Below, in pieces: positions 1 to 12,282 of a stretch of 64,000 nt of DNA. Below the pieces are notes generated by a model that saw nothing but the letters and a program-made list of their open reading frames with translations, had not been told where the DNA came from and did not search any database. This DNA comes from Nocardioides abyssi (lineage in GTDB: Bacteria > Actinomycetota > Actinomycetes > Propionibacteriales > Nocardioidaceae): positions 62,001 to 126,000 of the forward strand of contig NZ_JAUHJR010000009.1 in the NCBI RefSeq assembly GCF_030412915.1, read 5' to 3'. Positions within the stretch are counted from its first letter, which is position 1; each line of letters opens with the position of its first letter. The translations under genes were made by a program, and so were the position numbers.

Positions 1-1063
1 TGGTGTGGGGGTCCCAATCGATGGTCGAGACGTGGTCGACGGCCTCGGCGGAGAGCGCGTGCCGCTCGGTGGCCTCGACGATGCGGGCCATGGTCTCGAC
101 GGTGTGCACGGGGTACTCCCCCACGCTGGTCTCGCCCGAGAGCATCACCGCGTCGGCGCCGTCGAGGACGGCGTTGGCGACGTCGGAGGCCTCGGCGCGG
201 GTCGGCGCGGGATTGCCGATCATCGACTCCAGCATCTGGGTGGCGACGATGACGGGCTTGGCGTTGAGGCGGGCCTTCTCGATGATCCGCTTCTGCAGGA
301 ACGGCACGTCCTCCAACGGGCACTCCACGCCGAGGTCGCCGCGGGCGACCATGAAGCCGTCGAAGGCGGCGACGACGTCGTCGAGGTTCTCGATGGCCTG
401 CGGCTTCTCGATCTTGGCGATGACCGGCACCGAGACGCCGACCTCGCGCATGATCCGGCGGACGTCCTCGGCGTCCTCGCCGCTGCGCACGAAGCTGAGC
501 GCGACGAAGTCGACGCACAGCGCGAGGGCGAAGCGCAGGTCGCGCTCGTCCTTCTCCGACAGCGCCGGGACCGAGACCGCGACGCCCGGCAGGTTGATGC
601 CCTTGTTGTCGCTGACGCGGCCGCCGACGAGCACCTCGGTGCGGACGTCCGTCCCACCGACCTCGGTCACCCGCAGGCGGACCTTGCCGTCGTCGATGAG
701 GATCGGGTCGCCGACGTTGACGTCGCCGGGCAGGCCCTTGTACGTCGTGCCCGCGACCTCGGCGTCGCCCGGGACGTCGCGGGTGGTGATCGTCCACTCC
801 TGGCCGCGGCGCAGCTGGACCGGTCCGCCGGCGAACTTCTCCAGCCGGATCTTCGGGCCCTGCAGGTCGGCGAAGATGCCGACCCCGTGGCCGCTGGCGT
901 CGGCCGCCTCGCGCACGAGACGGTAGGCCTCCGCGTGGTCCTCGTGGGAGCCGTGGCTCATGTTGAGCCGGGCGACGTCCATGCCGGCGTACACCAGCTC
1001 CCGGATCCGGCGGGGCGAGGAGGTCGCGGGACCGAGGGTGCAGACGATCTTGGCTCTACGCAC
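1..1063 (-). CDS. pyk: Pyruvate kinase (C-terminus outside window)
   Basis: This gene encodes the last step of glycolysis, phosphoenolpyruvate plus ADP to pyruvate plus ATP. About 354 codons are visible. The N-terminus reads [15 protein letters not shown], followed by LNMSHGS, the [12 protein letters not shown] segment and the family signature around [23 protein letters not shown] and the [10 protein letters not shown] motif then follow. The rest, about 110-130 residues of the regulatory C-terminal domain, lies beyond position 1. The GTG at 1063 is chosen because the conserved N-terminus begins there and a TAGGCT box sits exactly 6 nt upstream, so the mRNA is probably leaderless. The gene stands alone, separated from gltD by a strong hairpin. 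Confidence 0.96.
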   Translation of the reverse strand, partial: MRRAKIVCTLGPATSSPRRIRELVYAGMDVARLNMSHGSHEDHAEAYRLVREAADASGHGVGIFADLQGPKIRLEKFAGGPVQLRRGQEWTITTRDVPGDAEVAGTTYKGLPGDVNVGDPILIDDGKVRLRVTEVGGTDVRTEVLVGGRVSDNKGINLPGVAVSVPALSEKDERDLRFALALCVDFVALSFVRSGEDAEDVRRIMREVGVSVPVIAKIEKPQAIENLDDVVAAFDGFMVARGDLGVECPLEDVPFLQKRIIEKARLNAKPVIVATQMLESMIGNPAPTRAEASDVANAVLDGADAVMLSGETSVGEYPVHTVETMARIVEATERHALSAEAVDHVSTIDWDPHT

Positions 1064-1069
1064 GGGCCC

Positions 1070-1075
1070 AGCCTA
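1070..1075 (-). promoter_or_regulatory. Candidate -10 box of pyk, leaderless
   Basis: TAGGCT on the minus strand is followed by GGGCCC and then the GTG start. A start point 6-7 nt below the box would coincide with the start codon. No Shine-Dalgarno sequence is visible. The same geometry recurs at hisD, hisI, the LON-domain gene and the methyltransferase gene. Confidence 0.55.
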
Positions 1076-1130
1076 GCGTTCCTTTGATCGTTCCAACACG
1101 CCGCGTGCGTGCGGCGGCCGCGACGTGCGA

Positions 1131-1160
1131 CGGGGCCCCCGGTCCAGACCGGGGGCCCCG
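1131..1160 (-). terminator. Hairpin terminator after gltD
   Basis: A perfect 13-bp GC stem (arms 1131-1143 and 1148-1160) encloses a 4-nt loop, 23 nt past the gltD stop. There is no T-run, as is usual for terminator-like hairpins in high-GC actinobacteria. It would separate gltD transcription from the pyk promoter. Confidence 0.7.
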
Positions 1161-1183
1161 TGCGCGGGTCGTGCGGGTGCTGC

Positions 1184-2653
1184 TCAGACCATCAGCGGAC
1201 GGTCGGTCGGCTTGACCGGCGCCGGCAGCGCCGTCTTGCCGGTCAGGTAGGTGTCGACCGCGGCGGCCGCGGCGCGACCCTCCGCGATCGCCCACACGAT
1301 GAGCGACTGGCCGCGGCCCGCGTCGCCGGCGACGAAGACACCCGGCACCGAGGACTGGTAACCCTGGTCGCGGGCGACGTTGCCGCGCTCGTCGAGGTCG
1401 ACGCCGAGCTGCTCGACCAGGCCGGGCTGCTCCGGGCCGGTGAAGCCCATCGCGAAGAGCACCAGCTGCGCCGGGATCTCCCGCTCGGTGCCCTCGACCT
1501 CCACCAGCTTGCCGTCCTCGAACCGCACGTCGACCAGCTTCAGCGCGCGGACGTTGCCGTCCTCGTCACCGAGGAACTCCTTGGTCGACACGGCGTAGAC
1601 CCGCTCGCCGCCCTCCTCGTGGGCCGAGGAGACGCGGAAGGTCATCGGGTACGTCGGCCACGGCTGTCCCGCGGGCCGGGTCTCCGGCGGCTCGGGCATG
1701 ATCTCCAGCTGGGTGATCGAGGCCGCGCCCTGGCGGGTGGAGGTGCCGAGGCAGTCCGCGCCGGTGTCGCCGCCGCCGATGATCACGACGTGCTTGCCGG
1801 TCGCGGTGACCTGCCCCTCGACGGTCTCCCCCAGCGCGGCGCGGTTGGCCTGCGGGAGGAACTCCATCGCCTGGTGGATGCCGCCGAGCTCGCGGCCCGG
1901 GGCCTGGAGGTCGCGCGGGACGGTCGAGCCGATGGCGAGCACGACGGCGTCGTACCGCTCGCGCAGCTTCTCGGCGGTCAGCGACCCGGTGCCCACCTCG
2001 ACCCCTGCCCGGAAGACGGTGCCCTCGCGACGCATCTGGTCCAGGCGCCGGTCGAGGTACTTCTTCTCCATCTTGAACTCGGGGATGCCGTAGCGCATCA
2101 GCCCGCCGATCTTGTCGGCCCGCTCGTAGACCGCGACGGTGTGACCGGCGCGGGTGAGCTGCTGGGCCGCGGCCAGGCCGGCCGGGCCGGAGCCGATGAC
2201 CGCGACGGTGCGGCCCGAGAGCCACTCCGGCGGCTGCGGACGGACGTAGCCGGAGTCGAACGCGCGGTCGGCGATCGTGACCTCGACGTTCTTGATCGTC
2301 ACCGGGTCCTGGTTGATGCCCAGCACGCAGGCCGTCTCGCACGGGGCGGGACAGAGCCGGCCGGTGAACTCCGGGAAGTTGTTCGTCGCGTGCAGCCGCT
2401 CGATCGCGTCGTCCCAGTCGTCGCGCCAGACCAGGTCGTTCCACTCCGGGATCAGGTTGCCCAGCGGGCAGCCCTGGTGGCAGAACGGGATGCCGCAGTC
2501 CATGCAGCGCCCGGCCTGCGGGGTGATGATCGGCAGCAGCGCGCGGCCCGCCGATCCCGGGTAGACCTCGTTCCAGTCCTGGACGCGCTCCTCGACGGGG
2601 CGCCGGACCGCGACCTCGCGGCCCTCCTTCAGGAATCCCTTGGGGTCAGCCAT
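1184..2653 (-). CDS. gltD: Glutamate synthase small (beta) subunit
   Basis: The protein is 489 residues, normal for the NADPH-dependent enzyme's beta subunit, which passes electrons from NADPH through FAD and iron-sulfur centres to the large subunit. The N-terminal adrenodoxin-reductase-type region carries Cys clusters ([13 protein letters not shown] and CPAPCETAC). Next come an FAD Rossmann motif ([12 protein letters not shown]), an NADPH motif ([12 protein letters not shown]) and the terminal [17 protein letters not shown] segment. The ATG at 2653 overlaps the gltB stop by 8 nt, so the two subunits are translationally coupled. Confidence 0.96.
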   Translation of the reverse strand: MADPKGFLKEGREVAVRRPVEERVQDWNEVYPGSAGRALLPIITPQAGRCMDCGIPFCHQGCPLGNLIPEWNDLVWRDDWDDAIERLHATNNFPEFTGRLCPAPCETACVLGINQDPVTIKNVEVTIADRAFDSGYVRPQPPEWLSGRTVAVIGSGPAGLAAAQQLTRAGHTVAVYERADKIGGLMRYGIPEFKMEKKYLDRRLDQMRREGTVFRAGVEVGTGSLTAEKLRERYDAVVLAIGSTVPRDLQAPGRELGGIHQAMEFLPQANRAALGETVEGQVTATGKHVVIIGGGDTGADCLGTSTRQGAASITQLEIMPEPPETRPAGQPWPTYPMTFRVSSAHEEGGERVYAVSTKEFLGDEDGNVRALKLVDVRFEDGKLVEVEGTEREIPAQLVLFAMGFTGPEQPGLVEQLGVDLDERGNVARDQGYQSSVPGVFVAGDAGRGQSLIVWAIAEGRAAAAAVDTYLTGKTALPAPVKPTDRPLMV

Positions 2654-5600
2654 GGAGGGCCTCCATCATCGCGTGGGCGGTCTGGTTCTCGTCCAGGCCG
2701 TCGGCCTCGGCCTTGGCCTTGGCCTCGAGGACCTTGCGGTAGTCGGTCGGCATGACCTCGGTGAAGCGCTCGAGGGCGGCCGGCCAGTCGGCCAGCAGCT
2801 GCGCCGCGACCTCCGAGCCGGTCTCCTCCTGGTGCTCGCGCACCAGCTGCTCGAGCTCGGCCGCGGCCTCGCCGGCGACCGGCGAGAGCTCGACGAGCTC
2901 GGGGTTGACCCGCTTCGGGTCGAGGTCGAGGACCCAGGCCACGCCGCCGGACATGCCGGCGGCGAAGTTGCGGCCCGTGGGACCGAGGACGACGACGCGC
3001 CCGCCGGTCATGTACTCGCAGGCGTGGTCGCCCACGCCCTCGGTGACGGCCCAGGCGCCGGAGTTGCGGACGCAGAACCGCTCGCCCACCCCGCCGCGCA
3101 GGAAGATCCGGCCCGAGGTGGCGCCGTAGCCGATCGTGTTGCCGGCGATGACCTGCTCCTCGGAGCGGAACGACGCCGCGCGGTCGGGCCGCACGACGAT
3201 GCGGCCACCGGAGAGGCCCTTGCCGACGTAGTCGTTGGCGTCGCCCTCCAGCCGCAAGGTCATCCCCTTCGGCACGAACGCGCCGAAGGACTGGCCGGCC
3301 GAGCCGGTGAAGGTGAGGTCGATCGTGCCCTCGGGCAGCCCCTCGCCGCCGTACCGCTTGGTGACCTCGTGGCCGAGGATCGTGCCGACGGTGCGGTTGA
3401 CGTTGCGGATCTCGACCTGCGCGCGCACCGGCTCGCCGCGCTCGAGCGCGGCCTCGGCCAGCGGCACGAGCGTGGTGACGTCGAGCGCCTTCTCCAGCCC
3501 GTGGTCCTGGCCGGTCGTGTTGCGCAGCGACGCGCCCTCGGCCAGCTCGGGCACGTGCAGGACCGGGGTGAGGTCCAGCCCGGCGGCCTTCCAGTGGTTG
3601 ACCGCCGCGCCCACGTCCAGGGCGTCGACGCGGCCGACGGCCTCGTCGATGCTGCGGAAGCCGAGCTCGGCGAGGTACTCGCGCACCTCCTGGGCGATGA
3701 ACTCGAAGAAGTTCACGACGTACTCGGCCTTGCCGTTGAAGCGCTCGCGCAGCACGGGGTTCTGCGTCGCGACGCCCACGGGGCAGGTGTCGAGGTGGCA
3801 GACGCGCATCATGATGCAGCCCGAGACCACCAGCGGCGCGGTGGCGAAGCCGAACTCCTCGGCGCCCAGCAGCGCGGCCACGACGACGTCGCGACCGGTC
3901 TTGAGCTGCCCGTCGGCCTGCACGACGATCCGGTCGCGCAGGTTGTTGAGCAGCAGCGTCTGCTGGGTCTCGGCCAGGCCGAGCTCCCAGGGACCGCCCG
4001 CGTGCTTGAGCGAGGTGAGCGGCGACGCGCCGGTGCCACCGTCGTTGCCAGAGATGAGCACGACGTCGGCGTGCGCCTTGGACACACCGGTCGCGACCGT
4101 TCCGACGCCCATCTCCGAGACCAGCTTCACGTGGACGCGAGCCGCGGGGTTGGCGTTCTTCAGGTCGTGGATCAGCTGCGCCAGGTCCTCGATCGAGTAG
4201 ATGTCGTGGTGCGGCGGCGGGCTGATCAGGCCCACGCCCGGCGTGGAGTGCCGGGTCTTGGCCACCCACGGGTAGACCTTGTGGCCAGGCAGCTGGCCGC
4301 CCTCGCCGGGCTTGGCGCCCTGCGCCATCTTGATCTGGATGTCGTCGGAGTTGGTGAGGTACTCCGCGGTCACGCCGAAGCGGCCCGAGGCGACCTGCTT
4401 GATCGCGCTGCGGCGCTCGGGGTCGTAGAGCCGCTCGGGGTCCTCGCCGCCCTCACCGGTGTTCGACTTGCCGCCGAGCCGGTTCATGGCGATCGCGAGG
4501 GTCTCGTGCGCCTCCTGGCTGATCGAGCCGTACGACATCGCGCCCGTCGAGAACCGCTTGACGATCGACTCGACCGACTCGACCTCCTCGACCGGGATCG
4601 CCTCCCGGCCGGTGACCTCCGCACCCTTGAACCGGAAGAGCCCCCGCAGCGTCATCAGGCGGACCGACTGCTCGTCGACGCGCGCGGTGTACTGCTTGAA
4701 CACGTCGTAGCGGCCGGCGCGCGTGGAGTGCTGCAGGCGGAAGACGGTCTCGGGGTCGAACAGGTGCGGCTCGCCGTCGCGGCGCCACTGGTACTCGCCG
4801 CCGGTCTCCAGCTCGCGGTGGGTCGGGGAGATCCCGCCGCGGGGGTACGCCGTGGCGTGGCGCCGGGCGACCTCCTCGGCGATGGTCCCCAGCTCGATCC
4901 CGCCGAGCTTGCTGGTCGTGCCGGTGAAGTACTGGTCGACGACCGACTGCGAGAGCCCGACGGCCTCGAAGATCTGGGCGCCGGTGTAGGAGGCCACGGT
5001 GGAGACGCCCATCTTGGACATCACCTTCAGCACGCCCTTGCCGAGCGCCTTGACCAGGTTCTTGACCGCGACCTCGGGGTCGGCCTTCACGTAGTAGCCG
5101 TCGCGGGCGAGGTCCTCCACGGACTCCATCGCGAGGTAGGGGTTGACCGCCGCGGCGCCGTACCCGACGAGCAGCGCGACGTGGTGGACCTCGCGGACGT
5201 CGCCGGCCTCGACGAGCAGGCCGACCTGGGTGCGGGTCTTCTCGCGGACCAGGTGGTGGTGGACGGCGCCGGTGAGCAGCAGCGACGGGATCGGCGCGAG
5301 CTCGGCGGTGGAGTGCCGGTCGGAAAGCACGATGATCCGCGCCCCGTCGGCGATCGCCCGGCTGACCTCGCCGCAGATCTCCTCGATCCGGCGGGCGAGC
5401 GCCTCGCCGCCACCCTCGACCTCGTAGAGGCCGCGGGAGACGTGGGTGATGAACCCCGGCATGTCGCCGTCGCGGTTGATGTGGCGGATCTTGGCCAGGT
5501 CGTCGTTGGAGATGACCGGGAACGGCAGCACGACCTGCCGGCACGAGGCCGGCTGCGGCTCGAGCAGGTTCGACTCCGGGCCGATGGTGCCGTTGAGCGA

Positions 5601-7190
5601 GGTGACGAGCTCCTCGCGGATGGCGTCCAGCGGCGGGTTCGTGACCTGCGCGAAGAGCTGGTTGAAGTAGTCGAACAGCAGCCGCGGCTTGTCGCTGAGC
5701 GCCGCGATCGGGGTGTCGGTGCCCATCGAGCCGATCGGCTCGGCGCCGGTGTTGGCCATCGGCGAGAGGATGACCCGCAGCTCCTCCTGGGAGTAGCCGA
5801 AGACCTGCTGGCGACGGGTCACCGAGGCATGGGTGTGCACGATGTGCTCACGCTCGGGGATGTCGTCGAGGTGGATGAGCCCGGCGTGCAGCCACTCCTC
5901 GTAGGGGTGCTCCGCGGCGAGCCCGGCCTTGATCTCCTCGTCCTCGATGATCCGGCCCTCGTCGGTGTCGACGAGGAACATCCGGCCCGGCTGCAGGCGG
6001 CCCTTGCGGACCACCTTGGCGGGGTCGATGTCGAGGACGCCGACCTCGGAGGCCAGCACGACGAGGCCGTCGTCGGTGACCCAGTAGCGGGAGGGGCGCA
6101 GGCCGTTGCGGTCGAGCACGGCGCCGATCTGTGAGCCGTCGGTGAAGACGACGCAGGCGGGGCCGTCCCACGGCTCCATCATCGCGGAGTGGAACTCGTA
6201 GAACGCGCGGCGCTTGGCGTCCATCTCGCCGTGGTTCTCCCACGCCTCGGGGATCATCATCAGCACCGAGTGCGGCAGCGACCGCCCGCCCATGTGCAGC
6301 AGCTCGAGCACCTCGTCGAACGACGCGGAGTCCGAGGCGCCCGGGGTGCAGATCGGGTAGAGCCGCTCGAGGTCGCCCGGGATGAGGTCGGACTGCAGCA
6401 GCGCCTCGCGGGCGCGCATCCAGTTCCGGTTGCCCATGACCGTGTTGATCTCGCCGTTGTGCGCGATGTAGCGGAACGGGTGCGAGAGCGGCCAGCTCGG
6501 GAAGGTGTTGGTCGAGAAGCGCGAGTGGACCACGGCCATCGCCGAGGTCACCCGCTCGTCGCGCAGGTCGGGGAAGACCACGTCGAGCTGCGCGGGGGTG
6601 AGCATGCCCTTGTAGACCAGGGTCCGCGAGGACAGCGACGGGAAGTAGACGTCGGTCTCCCGCTCGGCGCGCTTGCGCAGGCAGAAGGCCATCCGCTCCA
6701 GGCCCAGGCCGGTCAGGCGGGTGCCCTTGCCGGCCACGAAGAGCTGGGCGAAGGTCGGCATGACGCCGAGCGCGGTCTGCCCCAGCGGCGCGGGGTCGAC
6801 CGGCACGTCGCGCCAGCCGAGGACCTCGAGGCCCTCCTCGTCGGCGAGCTCCTCGAGGCGGCGGCGGGTGGCGGCGACCGCCTCGTCGTCACCCGGCAGG
6901 AACGCCGTGCCGACGGCGTACGCACCGCGGCTGGGGAGCTCGAAGTCCACGACCTCGCGCAGGAAGGCGTCGGGGACCTGGATGAGGATGCCGGCGCCGT
7001 CGCCGGAGTTGGTCTCGGCGCCCGCGGCTCCGCGGTGGTCGAGGTTGAGGAGCGCGGTCACGCCCTGGCGGACGATCTCGTGGCTCGCGGCGCCTGACAG
7101 GTTCGCGACGAAAGCCACACCGCACGCGTCGTGCTCGTGGCTGGGGTCGTAGAGCCCTTGGGGCGGCGGGAACGCGTGCGGGTAGGGCAC
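2646..7190 (-). CDS. gltB: Glutamate synthase large (alpha) subunit
   Basis: This subunit makes two glutamates from glutamine and 2-oxoglutarate in ammonia assimilation. It has 1514 residues, the usual size. A class II glutamine amidotransferase domain starts at the catalytic Cys in HEHDACGV (residue 23), so a 22-residue propeptide should be removed. The central and FMN synthase domains follow ([21 protein letters not shown]). The 3Fe-4S cysteines lie in [15 protein letters not shown], and the C-terminal domain is a glycine-rich beta helix. GTG 7190 is preferred over the in-frame start at 7274 because GGGAGA lies 6 nt upstream and the propeptide length then fits. Confidence 0.96.
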   Translation of the reverse strand: MPYPHAFPPPQGLYDPSHEHDACGVAFVANLSGAASHEIVRQGVTALLNLDHRGAAGAETNSGDGAGILIQVPDAFLREVVDFELPSRGAYAVGTAFLPGDDEAVAATRRRLEELADEEGLEVLGWRDVPVDPAPLGQTALGVMPTFAQLFVAGKGTRLTGLGLERMAFCLRKRAERETDVYFPSLSSRTLVYKGMLTPAQLDVVFPDLRDERVTSAMAVVHSRFSTNTFPSWPLSHPFRYIAHNGEINTVMGNRNWMRAREALLQSDLIPGDLERLYPICTPGASDSASFDEVLELLHMGGRSLPHSVLMMIPEAWENHGEMDAKRRAFYEFHSAMMEPWDGPACVVFTDGSQIGAVLDRNGLRPSRYWVTDDGLVVLASEVGVLDIDPAKVVRKGRLQPGRMFLVDTDEGRIIEDEEIKAGLAAEHPYEEWLHAGLIHLDDIPEREHIVHTHASVTRRQQVFGYSQEELRVILSPMANTGAEPIGSMGTDTPIAALSDKPRLLFDYFNQLFAQVTNPPLDAIREELVTSLNGTIGPESNLLEPQPASCRQVVLPFPVISNDDLAKIRHINRDGDMPGFITHVSRGLYEVEGGGEALARRIEEICGEVSRAIADGARIIVLSDRHSTAELAPIPSLLLTGAVHHHLVREKTRTQVGLLVEAGDVREVHHVALLVGYGAAAVNPYLAMESVEDLARDGYYVKADPEVAVKNLVKALGKGVLKVMSKMGVSTVASYTGAQIFEAVGLSQSVVDQYFTGTTSKLGGIELGTIAEEVARRHATAYPRGGISPTHRELETGGEYQWRRDGEPHLFDPETVFRLQHSTRAGRYDVFKQYTARVDEQSVRLMTLRGLFRFKGAEVTGREAIPVEEVESVESIVKRFSTGAMSYGSISQEAHETLAIAMNRLGGKSNTGEGGEDPERLYDPERRSAIKQVASGRFGVTAEYLTNSDDIQIKMAQGAKPGEGGQLPGHKVYPWVAKTRHSTPGVGLISPPPHHDIYSIEDLAQLIHDLKNANPAARVHVKLVSEMGVGTVATGVSKAHADVVLISGNDGGTGASPLTSLKHAGGPWELGLAETQQTLLLNNLRDRIVVQADGQLKTGRDVVVAALLGAEEFGFATAPLVVSGCIMMRVCHLDTCPVGVATQNPVLRERFNGKAEYVVNFFEFIAQEVREYLAELGFRSIDEAVGRVDALDVGAAVNHWKAAGLDLTPVLHVPELAEGASLRNTTGQDHGLEKALDVTTLVPLAEAALERGEPVRAQVEIRNVNRTVGTILGHEVTKRYGGEGLPEGTIDLTFTGSAGQSFGAFVPKGMTLRLEGDANDYVGKGLSGGRIVVRPDRAASFRSEEQVIAGNTIGYGATSGRIFLRGGVGERFCVRNSGAWAVTEGVGDHACEYMTGGRVVVLGPTGRNFAAGMSGGVAWVLDLDPKRVNPELVELSPVAGEAAAELEQLVREHQEETGSEVAAQLLADWPAALERFTEVMPTDYRKVLEAKAKAEADGLDENQTAHAMMEALHG

Positions 7191-7355
7191 TGGGTTCTCC
7201 CGTCGTCGAGCCGGTCCCCGCACGGAGGCTCGGTGAGAAGGCTCCGGGACGAGGCGGCCGGCTGGTCGGCACATGCAGGATTCAGCGGGACGGACCGGAT
7301 CGGCCCGAGGAGCTGAGGAAGGTGCAGGGACGACGTTGGCCCACGCGGAGCCGTC

Positions 7356-7361
7356 AGGTTA
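7356..7361 (-). promoter_or_regulatory. Candidate -10 box of gltBD
   Basis: TAACCT on the minus strand, with a weak TGACCC about 18 nt upstream, lies in the 192-nt gap between lgt and gltB. It would give a leader of about 155 nt. I see no riboswitch-like structure in that leader. The 10-mer TAACCTGACG is shared with the dnaE upstream region. Confidence 0.35.
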
Positions 7362-7382
7362 CCACCGCGTTGCGGGCGTGGG

Positions 7383-8294
7383 TCACCTCGTGACGTCGTC
7401 TCGGACGTCGCCGACCTCACGTCCGTCGAGGTGGACGCTCTCCTCCCGGCCGGGTCGGCGCCGCGAGGACCACGCGAAGTACGCCGCCGCGAGCACGAAC
7501 AGCACGATCGAGGTCCACACGTTGAAGCGCAGCCCGCCGACGTCGGCGAGCTCGACGTCGTCGATGCGCAGCATCTCGATCCACCCGCGGCCCAGCGTGT
7601 AGGCCATCACGTAGAGCGCGGCCACGCGCCCGTGGCCGAGCCGCAGCCGGCGGTCGAGCCAGACCACGACGGCGAAAGCCGCGAGGTTCCACAGGCACTC
7701 GTAGAGGAACGTGGGGTGGAAGGTCGCCTGGTCGAGGTAGCCCGAGGGCCGGTGGGCGGGATCGATCTCCAGCGCCCACGGCAGGTCGGTGGGCTTGCCG
7801 AAGAGCTCCTGGTTGAACCAGTTGCCCCACCGCCCGATCGCCTGGGCGACCAGCACGGTCGGTGCGATCGCGTCGAGGACCGGCAGCAGCCGGATGCCCT
7901 TGAGCCGGGCGCCGATGAGGACGCCGACGGCGCCGAGCGCGATCGCGCCCCACACGCCGAGCCCGCCGCGCCACACGTAGAGCGCGGTGACGGGGTTGTT
8001 GCCCTCGCCGAAGTAGCGGCCGCTGTCGGTGGCGACGTGGTAGAGCCGACCGCCGACGAGGCCGAAGGGGATGCCCCAGATCGCGAGGTCCTGGATGTCC
8101 CCGGCCGTGCCGCCGCGGGCGACCCAGCGGCGCTCGGAGAGCCAGACGGCCACGACGATCCCGAGGATGATCGACAGGGCGTACCCCCGCAGCGGCACCG
8201 GGCCGAGGTACCACGTGCCCTCGCTCGGGCTCGGGATGCTCAGCGTGGCCAGGCCCGCGACCAGGTCGGGCGTGATCCCGCCGAGCCCGCTCAC
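7383..8294 (-). CDS. lgt: Prolipoprotein diacylglyceryl transferase
   Basis: Lgt transfers diacylglycerol from phosphatidylglycerol to the lipobox cysteine of prolipoproteins in the membrane. The protein is 303 residues with about seven hydrophobic segments. The Lgt signature appears as GRWGNWFNQELFG, preceded by GGRLYHV and WRGGLGVWG and followed by HPTFLYE. The GTG start overlaps the stop of the preceding lipoprotein gene in a 4-nt GTGA. Linkage to trpA is the usual actinobacterial order. Its immediate neighbour here is itself an Lgt substrate. Confidence 0.95.
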   Translation of the reverse strand: MSGLGGITPDLVAGLATLSIPSPSEGTWYLGPVPLRGYALSIILGIVVAVWLSERRWVARGGTAGDIQDLAIWGIPFGLVGGRLYHVATDSGRYFGEGNNPVTALYVWRGGLGVWGAIALGAVGVLIGARLKGIRLLPVLDAIAPTVLVAQAIGRWGNWFNQELFGKPTDLPWALEIDPAHRPSGYLDQATFHPTFLYECLWNLAAFAVVVWLDRRLRLGHGRVAALYVMAYTLGRGWIEMLRIDDVELADVGGLRFNVWTSIVLFVLAAAYFAWSSRRRPGREESVHLDGREVGDVRDDVTR

Positions 8295-8908
8295 GCGTCA
8301 CCCAGCAGGCTGGAGATGTCGGACCGGAACTCGTCGGCGGAGGTGTCCTGGCGCCAGAACATCGGCGCCCGGTCGTTGCCGTCCACCGCGATCACGTAGG
8401 TGCCGTGGCTGCCGAGGTCGTAGCCCCCCGACGCCAGCTCCTCGCCGTCGGCGACGAACACGCCGACCGACTCGGCGACCGTGGCGGTCGTGTCGAGGTC
8501 GCCGCGCACGCCGACGTACGACGGGTCGAACCGGTCGAGGTAGTCGCGCAGCACCGCGCGGGTGTCGGTCGCGGGGTCGGTGGTCACGAAGACCACGTCG
8601 ACCTGCTCGCGCTCCTCGTCGCTGAGCTTGGTGAGCCCGGAGGTGAGGGTCTGCATCACCATCGGGCAGATGTCGGGGCACTGGGTGTAGCCGAAGAACA
8701 CCAGCGTCAGCCGGGCGTCGGTGTCGTCGGCGAGCGAGAAGGGCTTCCCCTCGGTGTCGGTCAGCGGGGTCGCGGCCACCTCGAACGGCGGGTCGACGAC
8801 GCTGCCGGTGACCTCGCCGTCGCCGCTCTCGCCGCCGCACCCGGCGAGCAGCAGGCCGGCGGCGAGGGTCGACGCGAGGGCGGTGCGCAGACGGGCGGAC
8901 CTACCCAC
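8291..8908 (-). CDS. SCO1/SenC-family copper lipoprotein
   Basis: This 205-residue lipoprotein has a signal peptide ending in the lipobox LLAGC (Cys about 24). A thioredoxin-fold SCO1 domain follows, with the copper-binding FFGYTQCPDICP motif and a later histidine in SHGTYVIAVD. Family members deliver copper to cytochrome c oxidase subunit II or act as redox partners outside the membrane. The GTG start overlaps the trpA stop by 8 nt. A Sco1 gene between trpA and lgt is not the commonest arrangement, but it makes sense because Lgt must modify this product. Confidence 0.88.
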   Translation of the reverse strand: MGRSARLRTALASTLAAGLLLAGCGGESGDGEVTGSVVDPPFEVAATPLTDTEGKPFSLADDTDARLTLVFFGYTQCPDICPMVMQTLTSGLTKLSDEEREQVDVVFVTTDPATDTRAVLRDYLDRFDPSYVGVRGDLDTTATVAESVGVFVADGEELASGGYDLGSHGTYVIAVDGNDRAPMFWRQDTSADEFRSDISSLLGDA

Positions 8909-9724
8909 GCCGGACCCCCGCGGCGAGCTCCTCGGCCAGGGCGCCCAGCGCGCGCAGGCCCGCGGGGCGGTCGTCGGCGTGGTCGAGCAGGCGGCGCACG
9001 AACGCGGAGCCGACGATCACGCCGTCGACGTGCTCGGCGAGGTCGGCGGCCTGGTCGCCGGTGCTGACCCCGACGCCGACGCCGACCGGGAGGTCGGAGC
9101 CCTCCGGGCTGAGCGCGCGGGTGCGGGCGACCAGCGGCGCGACGGCCGCGGCGGTGGTCTGGGTGGTGCCGGTGACGCCCATGATCCCGGTGGCGTAGAC
9201 GAACCCGCGGCACGCGGCCGTCGTCATCGCGATCCGCTCGTCGGTCGAGGAAGGCGCGACGAGGAAGACCTTGTCCAGGCCGTGCTCGTCGGCGGCGGCG
9301 ATCCACTCGGGCGCGCTGTCGGGGGTCAGGTCGGGGGTGATCAGGCCCGCTCCCCCGGCGCTCGCGAGGTCGGCGGCGAAGCGCGGCACGCCGTAGCGCT
9401 CGACCGGGTTCCAGTAGGTCATCACCAGCGTGGGCGTGCCGGTGGCGGCGACCGCCTCGACGGTGCGCAGCACGTCGGTGGTGCGCACGCCGCCCTCGAG
9501 CGCGGCCTGCGCCGCGGCCTGGATGGTCGGCCCGTCCATGACCGGGTCGCTGTAGGGCAGCCCGATCTCGATGACGTCGCAGCCGGAGTCGACGAGCGCC
9601 TTGAGCGCGTCGATGCCCCCGGCCACGTCGGGGTAGCCCGCGGGCAGGTAGCCCACCAGGGCCGCTCGGCCCTCGGCGCGGGCCCGCTCGAAGGCGGTGC
9701 TGGCGGTGACGGTGGTCGTGCGGG

Positions 9725-9728
<4 letters not shown>
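8901..9728 (-). CDS. trpA: Tryptophan synthase alpha chain
   Basis: TrpA cleaves indole-3-glycerol phosphate to indole and glyceraldehyde 3-phosphate. It has 275 residues. The TIM-barrel motifs [11 protein letters not shown] and [14 protein letters not shown] are intact, with the catalytic Glu and Asp, and the phosphate-binding loop is GVGVSTGDQ. The ATG at 9728 overlaps the trpB stop in a 4-nt ATGA. An in-frame upstream start (9791) would lie inside trpB and is rejected. Confidence 0.96.
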
Positions 9729-11004
<1,276 letters not shown>

Positions 11005-11008
<4 letters not shown>

Positions 11009-11787
11009 GCGCCCACTCCTGTCATCGCGCGGACGGCGGCCTGCGGGTCGCCGTCCTTGACCAGCGCCTCGCCGACGAGCACGGCGCGGGCACCCTCGCC
11101 CACGAACCGCTCGACGTCGGCGGGCGAGAAGATCCCCGACTCGGCCACCTTCACCCGGTCGTCGGGCACGAGCGGCGCGAGCCGCCCGAAGGTGTCGGCG
11201 TGGATCTCCAGCGTCTTGAGGTTGCGGGCGTTGACGCCGACCAGCTCGGCGCCGAGCTCCACGGCCCGCTCGGTCTCGACCTCGTCGTGGACCTCCACGA
11301 GCACGGTCAGCCCCAGCTCGCGGGCCTCGTCGTGGAGGCGGCGCAGCTCGTCGCCGGGCAGCGCGGCCACGATCAGCAGCGCCAGGTCGGCGCCGTTGGC
11401 GCGGGCCTCGACGAGCTGGTAGCTGGAGACGATGAAGTCCTTGCGGAGCAGCGGCACGTCGACGGCCGCGCGGACCGCGCGCAGGTCGGCCAGGCTGCCG
11501 CCGAACCGGCGCTGCTCGGTCAGCACGCTGATCGCGGCGGCGCCCCCGGCGGCGTACTCCTTCGCGAGCACGGCGGGGTCGGGGATGTCGGCGAGGTCGC
11601 CCTTGCTGGGGCTGCGTCGCTTGACCTCGGCGATGACGCTCGAGCCCGGCGCACGCAGGTGCGGCATCGGGTCGCGCGGCGGGTCGACGTCGGCGAGGGC
11701 CGCCCGCAGGTCGGCGAGGGGCAGGGCCGCCTCGCGCTCCGCGAGGTCGGCGCGGACCCCGTCGACGATGTCGTCGAGCACGGACAC
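11005..11787 (-). CDS. trpC: Indole-3-glycerol phosphate synthase
   Basis: TrpC closes the indole ring from carboxyphenylamino-deoxyribulose phosphate. It has 260 residues. The catalytic lysine region [11 protein letters not shown], the RKDFI motif and [11 protein letters not shown] are present, and GALVKDGDP lies near the end. The GTG at 11787 has a good GAGGAG ribosome site. An 86-nt gap separates it from the upstream DUF2752 gene. I looked there for Trp-rich leader peptides and found none. There is no trpF domain fused to it. Confidence 0.95.
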
Positions 11788-11873
11788 GGCTGCTCCTCAG
11801 GCATGGATCGGGTGGCGGCACAGGCGGAGCCGCACGTCACGAGTCTGTCACGCGGCTCCTCCCCCGCTGCAGG

Positions 11874-12275
11874 TCAGGGGGCGAGCCAGGCGCCCGCGGG
11901 GAGGTTGCGCAGCACCGTGAAGGCGAGCGCGACGACCCCGAGGGTGACGGTCGCACCGCGAGCCAGCCGCGGGGAGACCGGGCTGCGTCCGTCCGGTCGC
12001 CGGCGCAGCACCCACCAGCCGCCGACCACGGCGAGGACCAGGAGCAGCGCGACCAGCAGCAGGTTGCTGGACGCGGCGTCGGCCCAGCGGCCGTGGGTCA
12101 GGTCGTTGACGGCGCGGAGCCCGCCGCAGCCGGGACAGGCCAGGCCGAGCGCCGCGCTCGGGCACACGCCCCAGGCGCCGGGCTCGTGCGGGTCGCGCAG
12201 GCGGAGCGCCAGCGCGGCGGCGGCGAGGCCGCCGAGGGTGACCCCGGGCGCCAGGAGGCGCTGCCGGAGGGTCAC
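11874..12275 (-). CDS. DUF2752 membrane protein
   Basis: This 133-residue protein of unknown function carries the DUF2752 hallmark CPxxxxxGxxCPGCGxxRA (CPSAALGLACPGCGGLRA, about residues 38-55). It has three hydrophobic segments and a basic C-terminus. It starts with GTG 7 nt after the HGxxPAAW gene and is co-transcribed with the trp genes. The family is regularly found beside trp and HGxxPAAW genes in actinobacteria, but its role is not established. Confidence 0.85.
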   Translation of the reverse strand: MTLRQRLLAPGVTLGGLAAAALALRLRDPHEPGAWGVCPSAALGLACPGCGGLRAVNDLTHGRWADAASSNLLLVALLLVLAVVGGWWVLRRRPDGRSPVSPRLARGATVTLGVVALAFTVLRNLPAGAWLAP

Positions 12276-12282
12276 CGCGAGG

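Noticed and set aside
2640-6134. An 1164-codon open frame on the plus strand opposite gltB
   Set aside because: It is antisense to the fully conserved gltB, has no domain I recognise and is rich in Asp/Gly/Arg/Val as expected of a GC-rich shadow frame.
7191-7382. Riboswitch in the gltBD leader
   Set aside because: Only a candidate promoter and unstructured GC-rich sequence were recognised; no known riboswitch core was visible.
11788-11873. Trp leader peptide or attenuator ahead of trpC
   Set aside because: No short frame with consecutive Trp codons and no pair of alternative hairpins was seen on the minus strand.
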